From positions 1 through 64,000 of the forward strand of contig CAXPZW010000005.1 of the NCBI GenBank assembly GCA_964221845.1: a stretch of 64,000 bases of DNA. Reading direction: 5' to 3'. Position 1 is the first letter of the stretch. The number at the start of each line of letters is the position of its first letter. A model generated the notes under the pieces. It was not told the origin of the DNA, ran no database searches, and saw only the letters and a program-made list of their open reading frames with translations. Made by a program: the position numbers and the translations under genes. This stretch comes from CAXPZW01 sp964221845. Lineage in GTDB: Bacteria > Bacteroidota > Bacteroidia > Flavobacteriales_D > Sanyastnellaceae. This document shows positions 9,579 to 17,584 of this stretch, piece by piece.

Positions 9579-9803
9579 ATGAACCGCATCGTAGCCTTTT
9601 TCGAACGACAAGCCTTTGGCGTATGCCAATGGTGGGGGCGTAAGCTCGGCATCGAAACGCGCACTGTACGCAAGTACTTCATTTACACGTCCTTCATAAC
9701 CTTGGGGTCTCCGCTCATCTTGTACCTGTTCATGGCTTTTGTGCTGGAACACAAGGAGTACTTCAAGCCCCGCCCACGGCGCGCTTCGATCTGGGACCTC
9801 TGA
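9579..9803 (+). CDS. PspC-like small membrane protein
   Basis: A 74-aa protein resembling the short stand-alone PspC-domain proteins of Flavobacteriia. It has an amphipathic N-terminal part (FGVCQWWGRKLGIETRTVRKYFIY) and one hydrophobic segment (about residues 38-58, SFITLGSPLILYLFMAFV), then a basic tail. PspC proteins act with the phage-shock system in the cytoplasmic membrane, but the role of these short versions is unknown. No pspA is visible nearby. The start is the ATG 64 bases after pyrF; an upstream reading frame overlapping pyrF is ignored. Confidence 0.72.
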   Translation: MNRIVAFFERQAFGVCQWWGRKLGIETRTVRKYFIYTSFITLGSPLILYLFMAFVLEHKEYFKPRPRRASIWDL

Positions 9804-9888
9804 TCGGCCCGGACGCGCAATCCATCCCTTCAAAACGACACCTGACAAAGCCGTGGCGCTGGATCCCGGCCCGTCCCCTGTGGATGGC

Positions 9889-9896
9889 TATATTTG
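9889..9896 (+). promoter_or_regulatory. Bacteroidota -7 promoter element upstream of the AGCS symporter
   Basis: TATATTTG fits TAnnTTTG and lies 12 bases before the ATG at 9909. No TTG is present at the -33 position, so this is a partial match only. It supports the ATG at 9909 over a TTG codon at 9894 that falls within the element. Confidence 0.45.
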
Positions 9897-9908
9897 ACCG
9901 GAATCACA

Positions 9909-11453
9909 ATGAACATGGAGAAACTGCTGTCCCGTATTGCTGCCCTGTTTGCAGCCATCCTCATCCCGTTTGGCGCTTCGGCGCAAACCTCGTTTGACCA
10001 AGCCATCAACGACTTCATGGAGCCCATCACCGGCTTTTTGATGCACGTGATTTTCTACCCCATCCCCATTGGTGGTGGTAAAGAGGTGCCGTTCGTACTG
10101 ATTTGGCTGATCGTTGGGGCACTGTTCTTCACCTTCTACAACCGCTTTGTCAACATTGTCGGATTCCGTCATGCGCTCGACGTAGTGCGCGGCAAGTTTG
10201 ACGACCCCAACAAGGAAGAAGAGGGCGAGGTGTCGCACTTCCAAGCCTTGACCGCGGCGCTCTCGGGTACCGTAGGTGTGGGCAACATTGCGGGTGTGGC
10301 CGTGGCCATTTCCATCGGTGGACCCGGCGCTACGTTTTGGATGATTGTGGCCGGTCTCTTCGGCATGTCTTCCAAGTTTGTGGAGTGCACCTTGGGTGTG
10401 AAGTACCGCCAACAGAACGAAGACGGCTCGGTATCGGGCGGACCCATGTACTACTTGAGCCGCGGGTTGAAGGCCCAAGGCAAAGGCACGTTTGGTGCCA
10501 TTTTGGGCGGTTTGTTTGCCATCGCCTGCATCGGCGGATCCCTCGGTGGGGGTAACATGGTGCAGATCAACCAAGCCACCTCACAACTCATTGCCGTTAC
10601 CGGCGGCGAAAACAGCTGGTTCTACGGCCAAGGATGGATCTTCGGCGCCATCATGGCGGCTGTGGTTGCGGTCATCATCATCGGCGGCATCAAGTCCATC
10701 GCCAAGGTGACCGACAAGGTGGTGCCCTTCATGGTAGGCATCTACATCGTGGGCGCACTCATCGTACTCGGCTACCACGTGGCAGACATCCCAGGTGCCT
10801 TCGGCGAAATCTTCGCAGGCGCCTTCACCAAGCACGCCGCCTTTGGTGGATTCATCGGTGTATTGATCCTCGGATTCAAACGTGCGGCCTTCTCGAACGA
10901 GGCCGGTATCGGTTCGGCGTCCATCGCCCACTCGGCGGCCAAAACCGACGAGCCTGTTTCCGAAGGCATCGTAGCATTGCTTGAGCCATTCATCGATACT
11001 GTTGTGATCTGTACCATGACTGCTTTGGTGATCATCATCACCGGTCACGCCCCGGCAGAAACCACCGAAATCAGCTCTTCGGCAGCGATTGGGTTGACCT
11101 CTTCGGCGTTCGAGTCAGTGATGGGCTGGTTCCCGGTCATCCTGAGCATCGCAGTGATCCTGTTTGCCCTTTCGACCATGATCTCGTGGAGCTACTACGG
11201 CCTCAAGGCCTGGACCTACCTCTTTGGCGAAACCCGTGTAGCCGACATCAGCTACAAGGCGGTGTTCTGTGTATTTGTGATCATCGGTTCGGCCATCTCG
11301 GCCCAGCAGGTGTTTGACTTTGGGGATGCGATGATTTTCGCCATGGCCTTCCCCAACGTGCTCGGCCTCTACTTCTTGGCCCCCGAGATCCGCAAGGACC
11401 TCAAGAGCTACATGGACCGCGTCAAATCTGGGGAAATAAAGCGCTACAAGTAA
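9909..11453 (+). CDS. Alanine/glycine:cation symporter (AGCS family)
   Basis: A 514-aa sodium-coupled amino-acid carrier of the AlsT/AgcS family. After an unusual cleavable-looking N-terminus (LFAAILIPFGASAQ) come about ten membrane segments, with the family signature GTVGVGNIAGVAVA, GPGATFWM, and FKRAAFSNEAGIGSASIAHSAAKTDEPVSEG. The N-terminal signal-like extension before the core is common in Bacteroidota members. Alanine or glycine is the likely substrate, driven by Na+. The next gene starts three bases after the stop. The ATG at 9909 is chosen because an upstream TTG would lie inside the -7 element. Confidence 0.93.
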   Translation: MNMEKLLSRIAALFAAILIPFGASAQTSFDQAINDFMEPITGFLMHVIFYPIPIGGGKEVPFVLIWLIVGALFFTFYNRFVNIVGFRHALDVVRGKFDDPNKEEEGEVSHFQALTAALSGTVGVGNIAGVAVAISIGGPGATFWMIVAGLFGMSSKFVECTLGVKYRQQNEDGSVSGGPMYYLSRGLKAQGKGTFGAILGGLFAIACIGGSLGGGNMVQINQATSQLIAVTGGENSWFYGQGWIFGAIMAAVVAVIIIGGIKSIAKVTDKVVPFMVGIYIVGALIVLGYHVADIPGAFGEIFAGAFTKHAAFGGFIGVLILGFKRAAFSNEAGIGSASIAHSAAKTDEPVSEGIVALLEPFIDTVVICTMTALVIIITGHAPAETTEISSSAAIGLTSSAFESVMGWFPVILSIAVILFALSTMISWSYYGLKAWTYLFGETRVADISYKAVFCVFVIIGSAISAQQVFDFGDAMIFAMAFPNVLGLYFLAPEIRKDLKSYMDRVKSGEIKRYK

Positions 11454-11456
11454 CCC

Positions 11457-12368
11457 GTGTTTTTCAAGCACAAGCAGCCGTTCCTGGAGGTCACCCGCCG
11501 GGAGCGCAGGGGATCCCTTGCCTGGATTTTAGGTGCAGCCGTCGCTGTAGTGGGGGTGCGCTTGTACCGCCAGCAGCAGCAACCCGCCCCGTTGCAAGTT
11601 GAGCTCACGTGGTTGTCCGTGGCTTCTGCCACACAGCCGGCGAGCGAAGCCCAATCGCCAACGACGACAGCACCTGAGCTGTTCCCCTTTGATCCCAACC
11701 ACCTGCCACTCGAAACCTGGCAGGCCCTCGGGCTCACCCGCCGCCAAGCCCAAAGCATCCACAAGTTTGAGGCGGCCGGTGGATCGTTTGCCAAGCCTCA
11801 AGATGTGGCTCGGCTCTATGTGGTGAGCGATGCCCTTTTTGCATCCTGGGAACCGTACCTGCGCTTCCCGACTGCGCAATTGGGCAGTGTTGATCAGTCA
11901 CGCGTGGAGGAGCCTCCGGTCCAACGTAAACCGGAAACGGCTTCAGAAGACGAATCCAATTTGGCACTGACCGTCTTGGATTTGAACACGGCCGATACTG
12001 CTGCGCTGGCAGCCTTGCCTGGCATCGGCAACTACACCGCGCGCCGGTTGCTCTGGTTTCGGCGGGATTTGGGTGGGTTCTGTTCGCTGCAGCAAGTGCA
12101 TGAGGTGCCGGGCATCCGGCCTGAAAACCTGGAGCGTGCGCTGCCGTTCTTGAAGGTGATCACCCGCCTGCGTCCCCGGGATTTGAACGCCCTGGAGGAA
12201 CGGGCCCTCGGACACCACCCCTACGTGAGTTGGAATCAGGCTCGTGCCGTGGTGGCCTACCGCAACCAGCACGGTCCTTTTGCCTCTTGGTCGGAGGTGT
12301 TGCAAGTGGCTTTGGTCGCTCCTGAGGACACGGTGCGCTGGGCGCCTTATTTCCAATTCGGACCGTGA
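11457..12368 (+). CDS. Helix-hairpin-helix (ComEA-like) membrane-anchored protein
   Basis: A 303-aa protein with a basic N-terminus, one membrane segment (about residues 21-36), a low-complexity linker, and three helix-hairpin-helix units. The central one is clearest: LDLNTADTAALAALPGIGNYTARRLLWFR, similar to ComEA, the DNA receptor of competence. Flanking units contain LTRRQAQSIHKF and SWNQARAVVAYR. HhH units bind DNA backbone non-specifically. DNA uptake or repair is only an inference because no other competence gene is adjacent. It starts with GTG three bases after the symporter stop, so it is probably co-transcribed, and its stop lies 53 bases before apt. Confidence 0.82.
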   Translation: MFFKHKQPFLEVTRRERRGSLAWILGAAVAVVGVRLYRQQQQPAPLQVELTWLSVASATQPASEAQSPTTTAPELFPFDPNHLPLETWQALGLTRRQAQSIHKFEAAGGSFAKPQDVARLYVVSDALFASWEPYLRFPTAQLGSVDQSRVEEPPVQRKPETASEDESNLALTVLDLNTADTAALAALPGIGNYTARRLLWFRRDLGGFCSLQQVHEVPGIRPENLERALPFLKVITRLRPRDLNALEERALGHHPYVSWNQARAVVAYRNQHGPFASWSEVLQVALVAPEDTVRWAPYFQFGP

Positions 12369-12421
12369 CCTGCACGGGGGATGGGGGTGAAGTGCTACAT
12401 TGGGCCAACACCCATCTCCCT

Positions 12422-12946
12422 ATGGAAGCCAAACTCAAAGCCGCAGTCCGCGAAGTGCCGGATTTTCCCAAACCGGGCATTCTGTTCAAAGACATTACCC
12501 CGTTGTTTCTGGACCCTGCGCTGTCTCAGGAGATCATCGATCACTTGTACGACCATTACGCCTCCCAGAACATCCAAGTGGTGGCTGGGGTAGAGAGTCG
12601 AGGATTCCTCTTTGGCCTTCCATTAGCCTTGAAGCTAAGAGTGCCGTTTGTGCTCATCCGCAAAAAAGGCAAGCTCCCGGCCGAAACCGTGGAGTACTCT
12701 TACGACCTCGAATACGGCTCGGCCGAAATCGAAATGCACAAGGACGCCCTCAAGCCCGGCCAACGTGTGTTGGTGCACGACGATTTGCTGGCCACAGGAG
12801 GTACGGCCAACGCGGCCATTCAATTGTGCAAACAAATGGGCGCCGAAGTGGCCGGTGCTTCCTTTTTGATTGAGTTGGAAGGCCTTGATGGGCGGGCCAA
12901 ACTGGAAATGCCCGGCGCAAATATTCATACCTTAGCGCGCTGGTAG
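12422..12946 (+). CDS. apt: Adenine phosphoribosyltransferase
   Basis: Apt salvages adenine with PRPP to AMP in the cytoplasm. The 174-aa product has VPDFPKPGILFKDITPL at the N-terminus, VVAGVESRGF, and the PRPP-binding loop VLVHDDLLATGGTANAA (about residues 116-132). The ATG at 12422 matches the usual Apt length; an in-frame ATG-like start at 12365 overlaps the upstream gene and adds 19 residues without similarity. Confidence 0.95.
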   Translation: MEAKLKAAVREVPDFPKPGILFKDITPLFLDPALSQEIIDHLYDHYASQNIQVVAGVESRGFLFGLPLALKLRVPFVLIRKKGKLPAETVEYSYDLEYGSAEIEMHKDALKPGQRVLVHDDLLATGGTANAAIQLCKQMGAEVAGASFLIELEGLDGRAKLEMPGANIHTLARW

Positions 12947-12970
12947 GGAAGACGTCCCCACCCCTCAACC

Positions 12971-12992
12971 CCGGCAACAATGCCTTTGCCGG
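12971..12992 (+). other. Short hairpin between apt and acyl-CoA dehydrogenase
   Basis: A 7-bp perfect stem CCGGCAA/TTGCCGG with an 8-nt loop lies 24 bases after apt. No T run follows, so it is a weak candidate terminator or an mRNA 3'-end stabiliser. Confidence 0.45.
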
Positions 12993-13022
12993 AGTGTTGT
13001 ATTTCTACATCCTGACCCACAC

Positions 13023-14165
13023 ATGAACCTGACGCAATCTGAAAACCATCGCATGGTAGCGGAAATGGCCCGCGACTTTGCCGAAAAAGAAATTCGTCCA
13101 CACGTAATGACCTGGGACGAAGCGCAAACCTTCCCAGTAGCACTTTTCAAGAAGCTCGGTGAGCTCGGCATGATGGGGGTACTTGTTCCCCAGCAATACG
13201 GCGGCTCGGGCATGGGGTACTTCGAATACATCTCGGTCATCGAAGAAATCGCGCAGGTTTGCGGTTCCATTGGCCTCTCCGTTGCCGCGCACAACAGCCT
13301 TTGCACCAACCACATTCTGGAATTCGGCAACGAAGAACAGAAGCGGAAATACCTCCCCAAACTCGCCACCGCAGAATGGATCGGCGCATGGGGACTCACC
13401 GAAACCGGCACCGGCTCGGACGCGGGTGGCATGATGACCACCGCTGTGCGCGACGGCGACCACTATGTGCTCAACGGCTCTAAGAACTTCATCACCCATG
13501 CCATCAGCGGCGACGTTGCAGTGGTGATTGCCCGCACCGGCGAAAAAGGCGACAGCCACGGCATGACCGCCTTCGTGATCGAAAAAGGCACCCCTGGTTT
13601 CTCGGGTGGTAAAAAGGAGGACAAGCTCGGCATGCGCGCCAGCGAAACCGCGTGTTTGTTCTTCGACAACTGCCGCATCCCCAAAGAGAACGTCTTGGGC
13701 GAAGTCGGAGAAGGCTTCATCCAGAGCATGAAGATTTTGGACGGCGGACGCATCAGCATCGGGGCCTTGGCCTTGGGCATCGCCAAAGGAGCACTCCACT
13801 GTTCCATCAAATACAGCAAGGAGCGTGAACAGTTTGGCAAGCCCATCTCGCAGTTCCAAGGCATCAGCTTTAAGCTGGCACAGATGGCCACCGAGATCGA
13901 AGCTGCGGAGTTGCTGTTGTACCAAGCCGCCGACATGAAAAACCGCCACGTGAAGGTCACCAAGGAGAGCGCCATGGCCAAGTACTACGCCTCAGAGGTG
14001 AGCGTACGTGTGAGCAACGAAGCAGTGCAAATCCACGGCGGGTACGGCTACACCAAAGAGTACCCTGCAGAGAAGTTTTACCGCGACTCCAAGCTCTGTA
14101 CCATCGGGGAGGGGACCAGCGAAATTCAGAAACTGGTGATCTCGCGAGAATTGCTCCGCGGATAG
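13023..14165 (+). CDS. Acyl-CoA dehydrogenase
   Basis: An FAD-dependent cytoplasmic enzyme of the short/medium-chain acyl-CoA dehydrogenase family that introduces the alpha-beta double bond of acyl-CoA, passing electrons to ETF. The 380-aa length is standard. Visible motifs are the FAD/substrate signature GAWGLTETGTGSDAGG, KNFITHA, and the C-terminal region QIHGGYGYTKEYP...EGTSEIQ, in which E363 is the expected catalytic base. The chain-length or branched-chain preference cannot be read from the sequence. It stands alone between apt and rpsU. Confidence 0.92.
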   Translation: MNLTQSENHRMVAEMARDFAEKEIRPHVMTWDEAQTFPVALFKKLGELGMMGVLVPQQYGGSGMGYFEYISVIEEIAQVCGSIGLSVAAHNSLCTNHILEFGNEEQKRKYLPKLATAEWIGAWGLTETGTGSDAGGMMTTAVRDGDHYVLNGSKNFITHAISGDVAVVIARTGEKGDSHGMTAFVIEKGTPGFSGGKKEDKLGMRASETACLFFDNCRIPKENVLGEVGEGFIQSMKILDGGRISIGALALGIAKGALHCSIKYSKEREQFGKPISQFQGISFKLAQMATEIEAAELLLYQAADMKNRHVKVTKESAMAKYYASEVSVRVSNEAVQIHGGYGYTKEYPAEKFYRDSKLCTIGEGTSEIQKLVISRELLRG

Positions 14166-14195
14166 TTGGAGAATCAAAAAGAACACCTATCTTTG
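14166..14195 (+). promoter_or_regulatory. Bacteroidota-type promoter of rpsU
   Basis: TTG (14166-14168), a 19-bp spacer and TATCTTTG (14188-14195) match the Bacteroidota consensus at both elements. Transcription should begin a few bases downstream, giving a short leader before the ATG at 14216. This is among the clearest promoters in the window. Confidence 0.82.
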
Positions 14196-14215
14196 CCCCC
14201 CTAAATGCATTCGGT

Positions 14216-14404
14216 ATGTTGATTGTACCCGTTAAAGAAGGAGAGAACATTGAGCGTGCGCTCAAACGTTATAAGAAGAAGTTCGACCGTACCGGTCGTA
14301 TGCGTGCAGTTCGTGCTCGTCGTGAATTCGAAAAGCCATCTGTCTCGCGCCGCAAGGAGATCAAAAAAGCGATCTACGTGCAGCAAAAACACCGCGAAAG
14401 CTAA
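14216..14404 (+). CDS. rpsU: 30S ribosomal protein S21
   Basis: A 62-aa, very basic protein of the small ribosomal subunit (MLIVPVKEGENIERALKRYK, FDRTGRMRAVRARREFEKPS). In Bacteroidota, S21 (bS21) has been linked to occlusion of the anti-Shine-Dalgarno sequence, in line with the lack of Shine-Dalgarno sites here. It has its own consensus promoter and is followed by a terminator that ends five bases before the next gene, so most transcripts should be monocistronic. Confidence 0.96.
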   Translation: MLIVPVKEGENIERALKRYKKKFDRTGRMRAVRARREFEKPSVSRRKEIKKAIYVQQKHRES

Positions 14405-14430
14405 GGAGCGATCCTTTAGGAATATGGAAG

Positions 14431-14464
14431 AAAGGCGTAAGTTCGATAGGACTTGCGCCTTTTT
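14431..14464 (+). terminator. Rho-independent terminator between rpsU and xer
   Basis: A 12-bp stem (AAAGGCGTAAGT/ACTTGCGCCTTT, one G-U pair) with an 8-nt loop and T run. It ends immediately before the ATG of the recombinase gene, so read-through would control that gene's expression. Confidence 0.85.
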
Positions 14465-14466
14465 GT

Positions 14467-15354
14467 ATGCTCGAATCTCAGCGTTTCCATACCTACCTCA
14501 GCGCCGAAAAGCGCTACTCCCCCCACACCACTGCTGCGTACCTGGGTGATCACGCCCAGTTTACTGCTTACTTGGAGGACACCTACGGCATTACCCGTGT
14601 TCAAGACGTTGAGCACACCGCGGTGCGCTCGTGGGTGGTTTCGTTGTTGGAAGGTGGTCTTTCGCCCCGCAGCATCCAACGCAAGGTGAGCGCCATCCGC
14701 ACCTTCTTCAAGCTGCTGGTACGCGACGGCATCCTCGAACACGCCCCCACCCGTCAGGTGGTCACCCCCAAGCGCGGCGAACGCGTGCCTTCCTTCGTGT
14801 CTGAATCCGACATGGAAACCCTGCTCGACCCTGAGCGCTTTACCGACGATTTTCCCGGCCAACGCGACCGCTTGTTGCTCAGCCTGCTATACGAGACCGG
14901 CATGCGCCGCGCCGAGCTCATAGGGCTGCATATCAGCGACGTACACCGCGACCGGATGGAGTTGCGTGTGCTCGGCAAACGAAGCAAAGAACGGCGCGTG
15001 CCAATTTCCCATGCGATGCTGAAACAAATCGACGTTTATACAGCGTATAAGGACGAGAACTTCGGTTCCACAACCGCTCCCGAATTGATGTTGACCAACA
15101 CCGGCAAGAAACTCTATCCCAAATTCGTTTATAACGTCGTGAATTGCTACCTTTTAGGGGTGACAACGGTGGGGCAAAAGAGCCCCCATGTGCTTCGACA
15201 CACCTTTGCCACACACATGCTGAATCACGGTGCAGATCTGAACGCAATTAAGGAGATTCTCGGCCACGCCTCCCTGGCGGCCACGCAAGTGTACACGCAC
15301 AACTCGATAGCACAACTCAAAGCGATTCATCAACAGGCTCATCCAAAGGGGTGA
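14467..15354 (+). CDS. Tyrosine recombinase XerC/XerD-type
   Basis: A 295-aa site-specific recombinase of the Xer family, which resolves chromosome dimers at dif during division. It has the N-terminal SAM-like core-binding domain (residues ~1-85) and the catalytic domain with R147 (TGMRRAEL), K171 (LGKRSKERR), H241-x-x-R244 (HVLRHTFATH), H267 (LGHASLAATQ) and nucleophile Y276 (VYTHN), so it is catalytically complete. Its conserved position between rpsU and raiA, not mobile surroundings, points to a housekeeping XerC-like protein rather than an integrase. Which of XerC or XerD it represents cannot be decided here. Confidence 0.9.
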   Translation: MLESQRFHTYLSAEKRYSPHTTAAYLGDHAQFTAYLEDTYGITRVQDVEHTAVRSWVVSLLEGGLSPRSIQRKVSAIRTFFKLLVRDGILEHAPTRQVVTPKRGERVPSFVSESDMETLLDPERFTDDFPGQRDRLLLSLLYETGMRRAELIGLHISDVHRDRMELRVLGKRSKERRVPISHAMLKQIDVYTAYKDENFGSTTAPELMLTNTGKKLYPKFVYNVVNCYLLGVTTVGQKSPHVLRHTFATHMLNHGADLNAIKEILGHASLAATQVYTHNSIAQLKAIHQQAHPKG

Positions 15355-15375
15355 GTCCCCTAAATACCCAACAAC

Positions 15376-15684
15376 ATGCAAGTACAGGTTCGCGCAGTCA
15401 ATTTCACCGCAGACCACAAGCTGGTCCGTTTCGTAGAGAACAAACTCGACAAGCTCACCCTGTTTCATGACCAGATCATCAGCAGTGAGGTCTTTCTCAA
15501 GTTGGACAACAACACCACCGAAAACAAGATCGCGGAGATCCGTCTGGCCATTCCTGGAAAGGAGCTGTTTGCCAAGCGCTCCGACAAGAGTTTCGAGGGC
15601 GCGGCTGATGCCGCAGTAGAGGCCCTTCGCCGTCAGATCCGCAAGGAGAAGACCAAGCTCCAGAAGGCCGCTGTCGGTCACTGA
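15376..15684 (+). CDS. raiA: Ribosome hibernation/translation inhibitor RaiA (HPF/YfiA family)
   Basis: A 102-aa short-form HPF/RaiA protein that binds the 30S subunit in the mRNA/tRNA channel under low growth and blocks initiation. The beta-alpha-beta-beta-beta-alpha fold is evident: strand MQVQVRAVNFTAD, basic helix ending KLTLF, and the C-terminal basic helix DAAVEALRRQIRKEKTKL. The long-form dimerisation domain is absent. It lies 21 bases after the recombinase gene and ends before a terminator at 15744. Confidence 0.9.
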   Translation: MQVQVRAVNFTADHKLVRFVENKLDKLTLFHDQIISSEVFLKLDNNTTENKIAEIRLAIPGKELFAKRSDKSFEGAADAAVEALRRQIRKEKTKLQKAAVGH

Positions 15685-15714
15685 GAAAAGACCAACAAAA
15701 ATTAGGGTGAGTTC

Positions 15715-15745
15715 TTGCCGAGACGAAAACCCTTCATTACATTTG
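15715..15745 (+). promoter_or_regulatory. Consensus promoter upstream of tRNA-tuf cluster
   Basis: TTG (15715-15717), 20-bp spacer, TACATTTG (15738-15745) match the Bacteroidota consensus. The -7 element overlaps the 5' arm of the hairpin at 15744-15770, so a transcript starting here would begin inside that hairpin. It probably drives tRNA-Thr/Tyr/Gly/Thr and tuf. Confidence 0.6.
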
Positions 15746-15778
15746 CACTCCTTTTTCGTGAAGGGGTGCATTTTTTTT
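15744..15778 (+). terminator. Rho-independent terminator after raiA
   Basis: TGCACTCCTT/AAGGGGTGCA forms a 10-bp stem with one G-U pair and a 7-nt loop, followed by eight Ts. It should end the raiA transcript 33 bases before tRNA-Thr. Confidence 0.88.
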
Positions 15779-15810
15779 GCACGCAGTTCTTTGAAATTCT
15801 TTTTCGTTAT

Positions 15811-15884
15811 GCCGATGTAGCTCAGCTGGCTAGAGCAGCTGATTTGTAATCAGCAGGTCGTGGGTTCGAGTCCCTCCATCGGCT
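15811..15884 (+). tRNA. tRNA-Thr (TGT)
   Basis: Full cloverleaf: acceptor GCCGATG/CATCGGC, discriminator T, D-loop GCTCAGCTGGCTAGAGC, anticodon loop TTTGTAA (anticodon TGT, reads ACA), T-loop GGGTTCGAGTCCC. The 3' CCA is not encoded. It is first in a cluster ordered like E. coli thrU-tyrU-glyT-thrT-tufB. Confidence 0.97.
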
Positions 15885-15941
15885 CTCTCTGCCCCACCCT
15901 GTGAGTGGAGAGATAGGCATGACGAAATCAAGATATTTAAA

Positions 15942-16027
15942 GGGGGTGCGCCGGAGTTGGAGAGCCGGGGCAGACTGTAACTCTGTTGACTTTGTCTGAA
16001 TAGGTTCGAATCCTATCACCCCCACCA
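15942..16027 (+). tRNA. tRNA-Tyr (GTA)
   Basis: Acceptor GGGGGTG/CACCCCC, anticodon loop CTGTAAC (GTA), a long variable arm as expected for class II tRNA-Tyr, and T-loop AGGTTCGAATCCT. The 3' CCA is encoded at 16025-16027. Confidence 0.97.
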
Positions 16028-16085
16028 CCAATTCCAGTCAGGATCCACCCTGAGTCCTGACGGGAAAAGCACTTTAATGTGCGAA

Positions 16086-16159
16086 GCGGGAGTAGCTCAG
16101 TTGGCTAGAGCATCAGCCTTCCAAGCTGAGGGTCGCGGGTTCGAGTCCCGTTTCCCGCT
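16086..16159 (+). tRNA. tRNA-Gly (TCC)
   Basis: Acceptor GCGGGAG/TTCCCGC (one G-U pair), anticodon loop CTTCCAA (TCC), T-loop GGGTTCGAGTCCC. No encoded CCA. Confidence 0.97.
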
Positions 16160-16209
16160 CAAAACGATTTTAGCTGAACAGCATTCGAAGATGTTAGACT
16201 GTTCAAACA

Positions 16210-16284
16210 GCCGATGTAGCTCAGGGGTAGAGCGCTTCCTTGGTAAGGAAGAGGTCAGGGGTTCAAATCCCCTCATTGGCTCCA
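16210..16284 (+). tRNA. tRNA-Thr (GGT)
   Basis: Acceptor GCCGATG/CATTGGC (one G-U pair), anticodon loop TTGGTAA (GGT, reads ACC/ACU), T-loop GGGTTCAAATCCC, CCA encoded at 16282-16284. It is 53 bases upstream of tuf. Confidence 0.97.
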
Positions 16285-16337
16285 GTTGTGTATTATACGT
16301 TACTTAACAATAAGAAGAACAATTTAAATTTTTGGCC

Positions 16338-17519
16338 ATGGCTAAAGAACAGTTTGAACGGACCAAGCCGCACGTGAACATCGGTACGATTGGTCACGTT
16401 GACCACGGTAAAACAACGCTCACCGCGGCGATCTGTTCCGTGCTCGCAAATGCAGGTCTCGCAGAGGCACGCTCATTCGACACCATCGATAACGCTCCTG
16501 AGGAGAAAGAACGTGGTATCACCATTAACACTGCTCACGTAGAGTACGAAACCGAAAACCGTCACTACGCCCACGTTGACTGTCCAGGTCACGCGGATTA
16601 CGTAAAGAACATGGTTACTGGTGCTGCTCAGATGGACGGTGCTATCCTCGTTTGTGCTGCCACCGACGGCCCAATGCCTCAGACTCGTGAGCACATCCTG
16701 CTCTCGCGTCAGGTAAACGTACCTCGTATCGTTGTCTTCATGAACAAAGTGGACATGGTAGACGATGAGGAGCTCCTCGAGCTCGTAGAGATGGAGCTGA
16801 CCGATCTGCTCGACTCTTACGGCTACGAAGACACCCCAATCTGCAGCGGTTCTGCACTCGGTGCACTGAACGGTGAGGACAAGTGGGTAGACACTGTGAT
16901 GAACCTCATGAACACTGTTGATGAGTGGATCCAGACTCCAGAGCGTGACACCGAAAAGCCTTTCCTGATGTCAGTAGAGGACGTATTCTCGATCACTGGT
17001 CGTGGTACTGTTGCTACTGGTGCGATTGAAACCGGTATCATCAACACTGGTGACGCTGTTGACATCGTAGGTCTGCAGGAAGAGAAAATGACCTCAACCG
17101 TAACTGGTGTTGAGATGTTCCGCAAGATCCTCGACGAGGGCCGTGCTGGTGAGAACGTAGGTCTGCTTCTCCGTGGTGTTGAGAAAACCGACATCAAGCG
17201 TGGTATGGTGATCGCTGCTCCAAACTCGATCACTCCTCACAAGAAGTTTAAGGCTGAGGTCTACATCCTCAAGAAAGAGGAAGGTGGTCGTCACACCCCA
17301 TTCCACAACAAGTACCGTCCTCAATTCTACCTGCGTACCCTCGATGTAACAGGTGAGATCGAACTCGAGTCGGGCCGTGAGATGGTAATGCCAGGTGATA
17401 ACGTAACCATCACCGTAGAACTGATCACTCCCGTAGCGATGGACGCTGGTCTCCGCTTCGCGATCCGCGAAGGTGGCCGCACCGTAGGTGCAGGTCAGGT
17501 GACTGAGATCATCGACTAA
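16338..17519 (+). CDS. tuf: Elongation factor Tu
   Basis: EF-Tu delivers aminoacyl-tRNA to the ribosomal A site as a GTPase. The 393-aa product has the G1 loop GHVDHGKTTL, switch II DCPGHADYVKNM, and the NKVD base-specificity motif, followed by domains II and III ending AGQVTEIID. The ATG at 16338 gives the standard N-terminus AKEQFERTKPH; a TTG two codons upstream is rejected. Codons here favour T in wobble positions (GGT, GTA/GTT, GCT) more than the neighbouring metabolic genes, as expected for a very highly expressed gene. Only one copy of tuf lies in the window. Confidence 0.98.
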   Translation: MAKEQFERTKPHVNIGTIGHVDHGKTTLTAAICSVLANAGLAEARSFDTIDNAPEEKERGITINTAHVEYETENRHYAHVDCPGHADYVKNMVTGAAQMDGAILVCAATDGPMPQTREHILLSRQVNVPRIVVFMNKVDMVDDEELLELVEMELTDLLDSYGYEDTPICSGSALGALNGEDKWVDTVMNLMNTVDEWIQTPERDTEKPFLMSVEDVFSITGRGTVATGAIETGIINTGDAVDIVGLQEEKMTSTVTGVEMFRKILDEGRAGENVGLLLRGVEKTDIKRGMVIAAPNSITPHKKFKAEVYILKKEEGGRHTPFHNKYRPQFYLRTLDVTGEIELESGREMVMPGDNVTITVELITPVAMDAGLRFAIREGGRTVGAGQVTEIID

Positions 17520-17542
17520 TACGGAATCATATTAGACGCGCG

Positions 17543-17573
17543 ATGAAGGAGGCCTTGTTGCCTCCTTCATTTT
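17543..17573 (+). terminator. Terminator-like hairpin after tuf
   Basis: Perfect 11-bp stem ATGAAGGAGGC/GCCTCCTTCAT with a 6-nt loop and a short TTT. The T run is weak, so partial read-through into tRNA-Trp and secE is plausible. Confidence 0.75.
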
Positions 17574-17584
17574 CGCGTTTATAA

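Noticed and set aside
14467..15354. Phage or island integrase next to tRNAs
   Set aside because: The recombinase lies in the conserved rpsU-xer-raiA order and there are no mobile neighbours or attachment repeats, so a housekeeping Xer is more likely.
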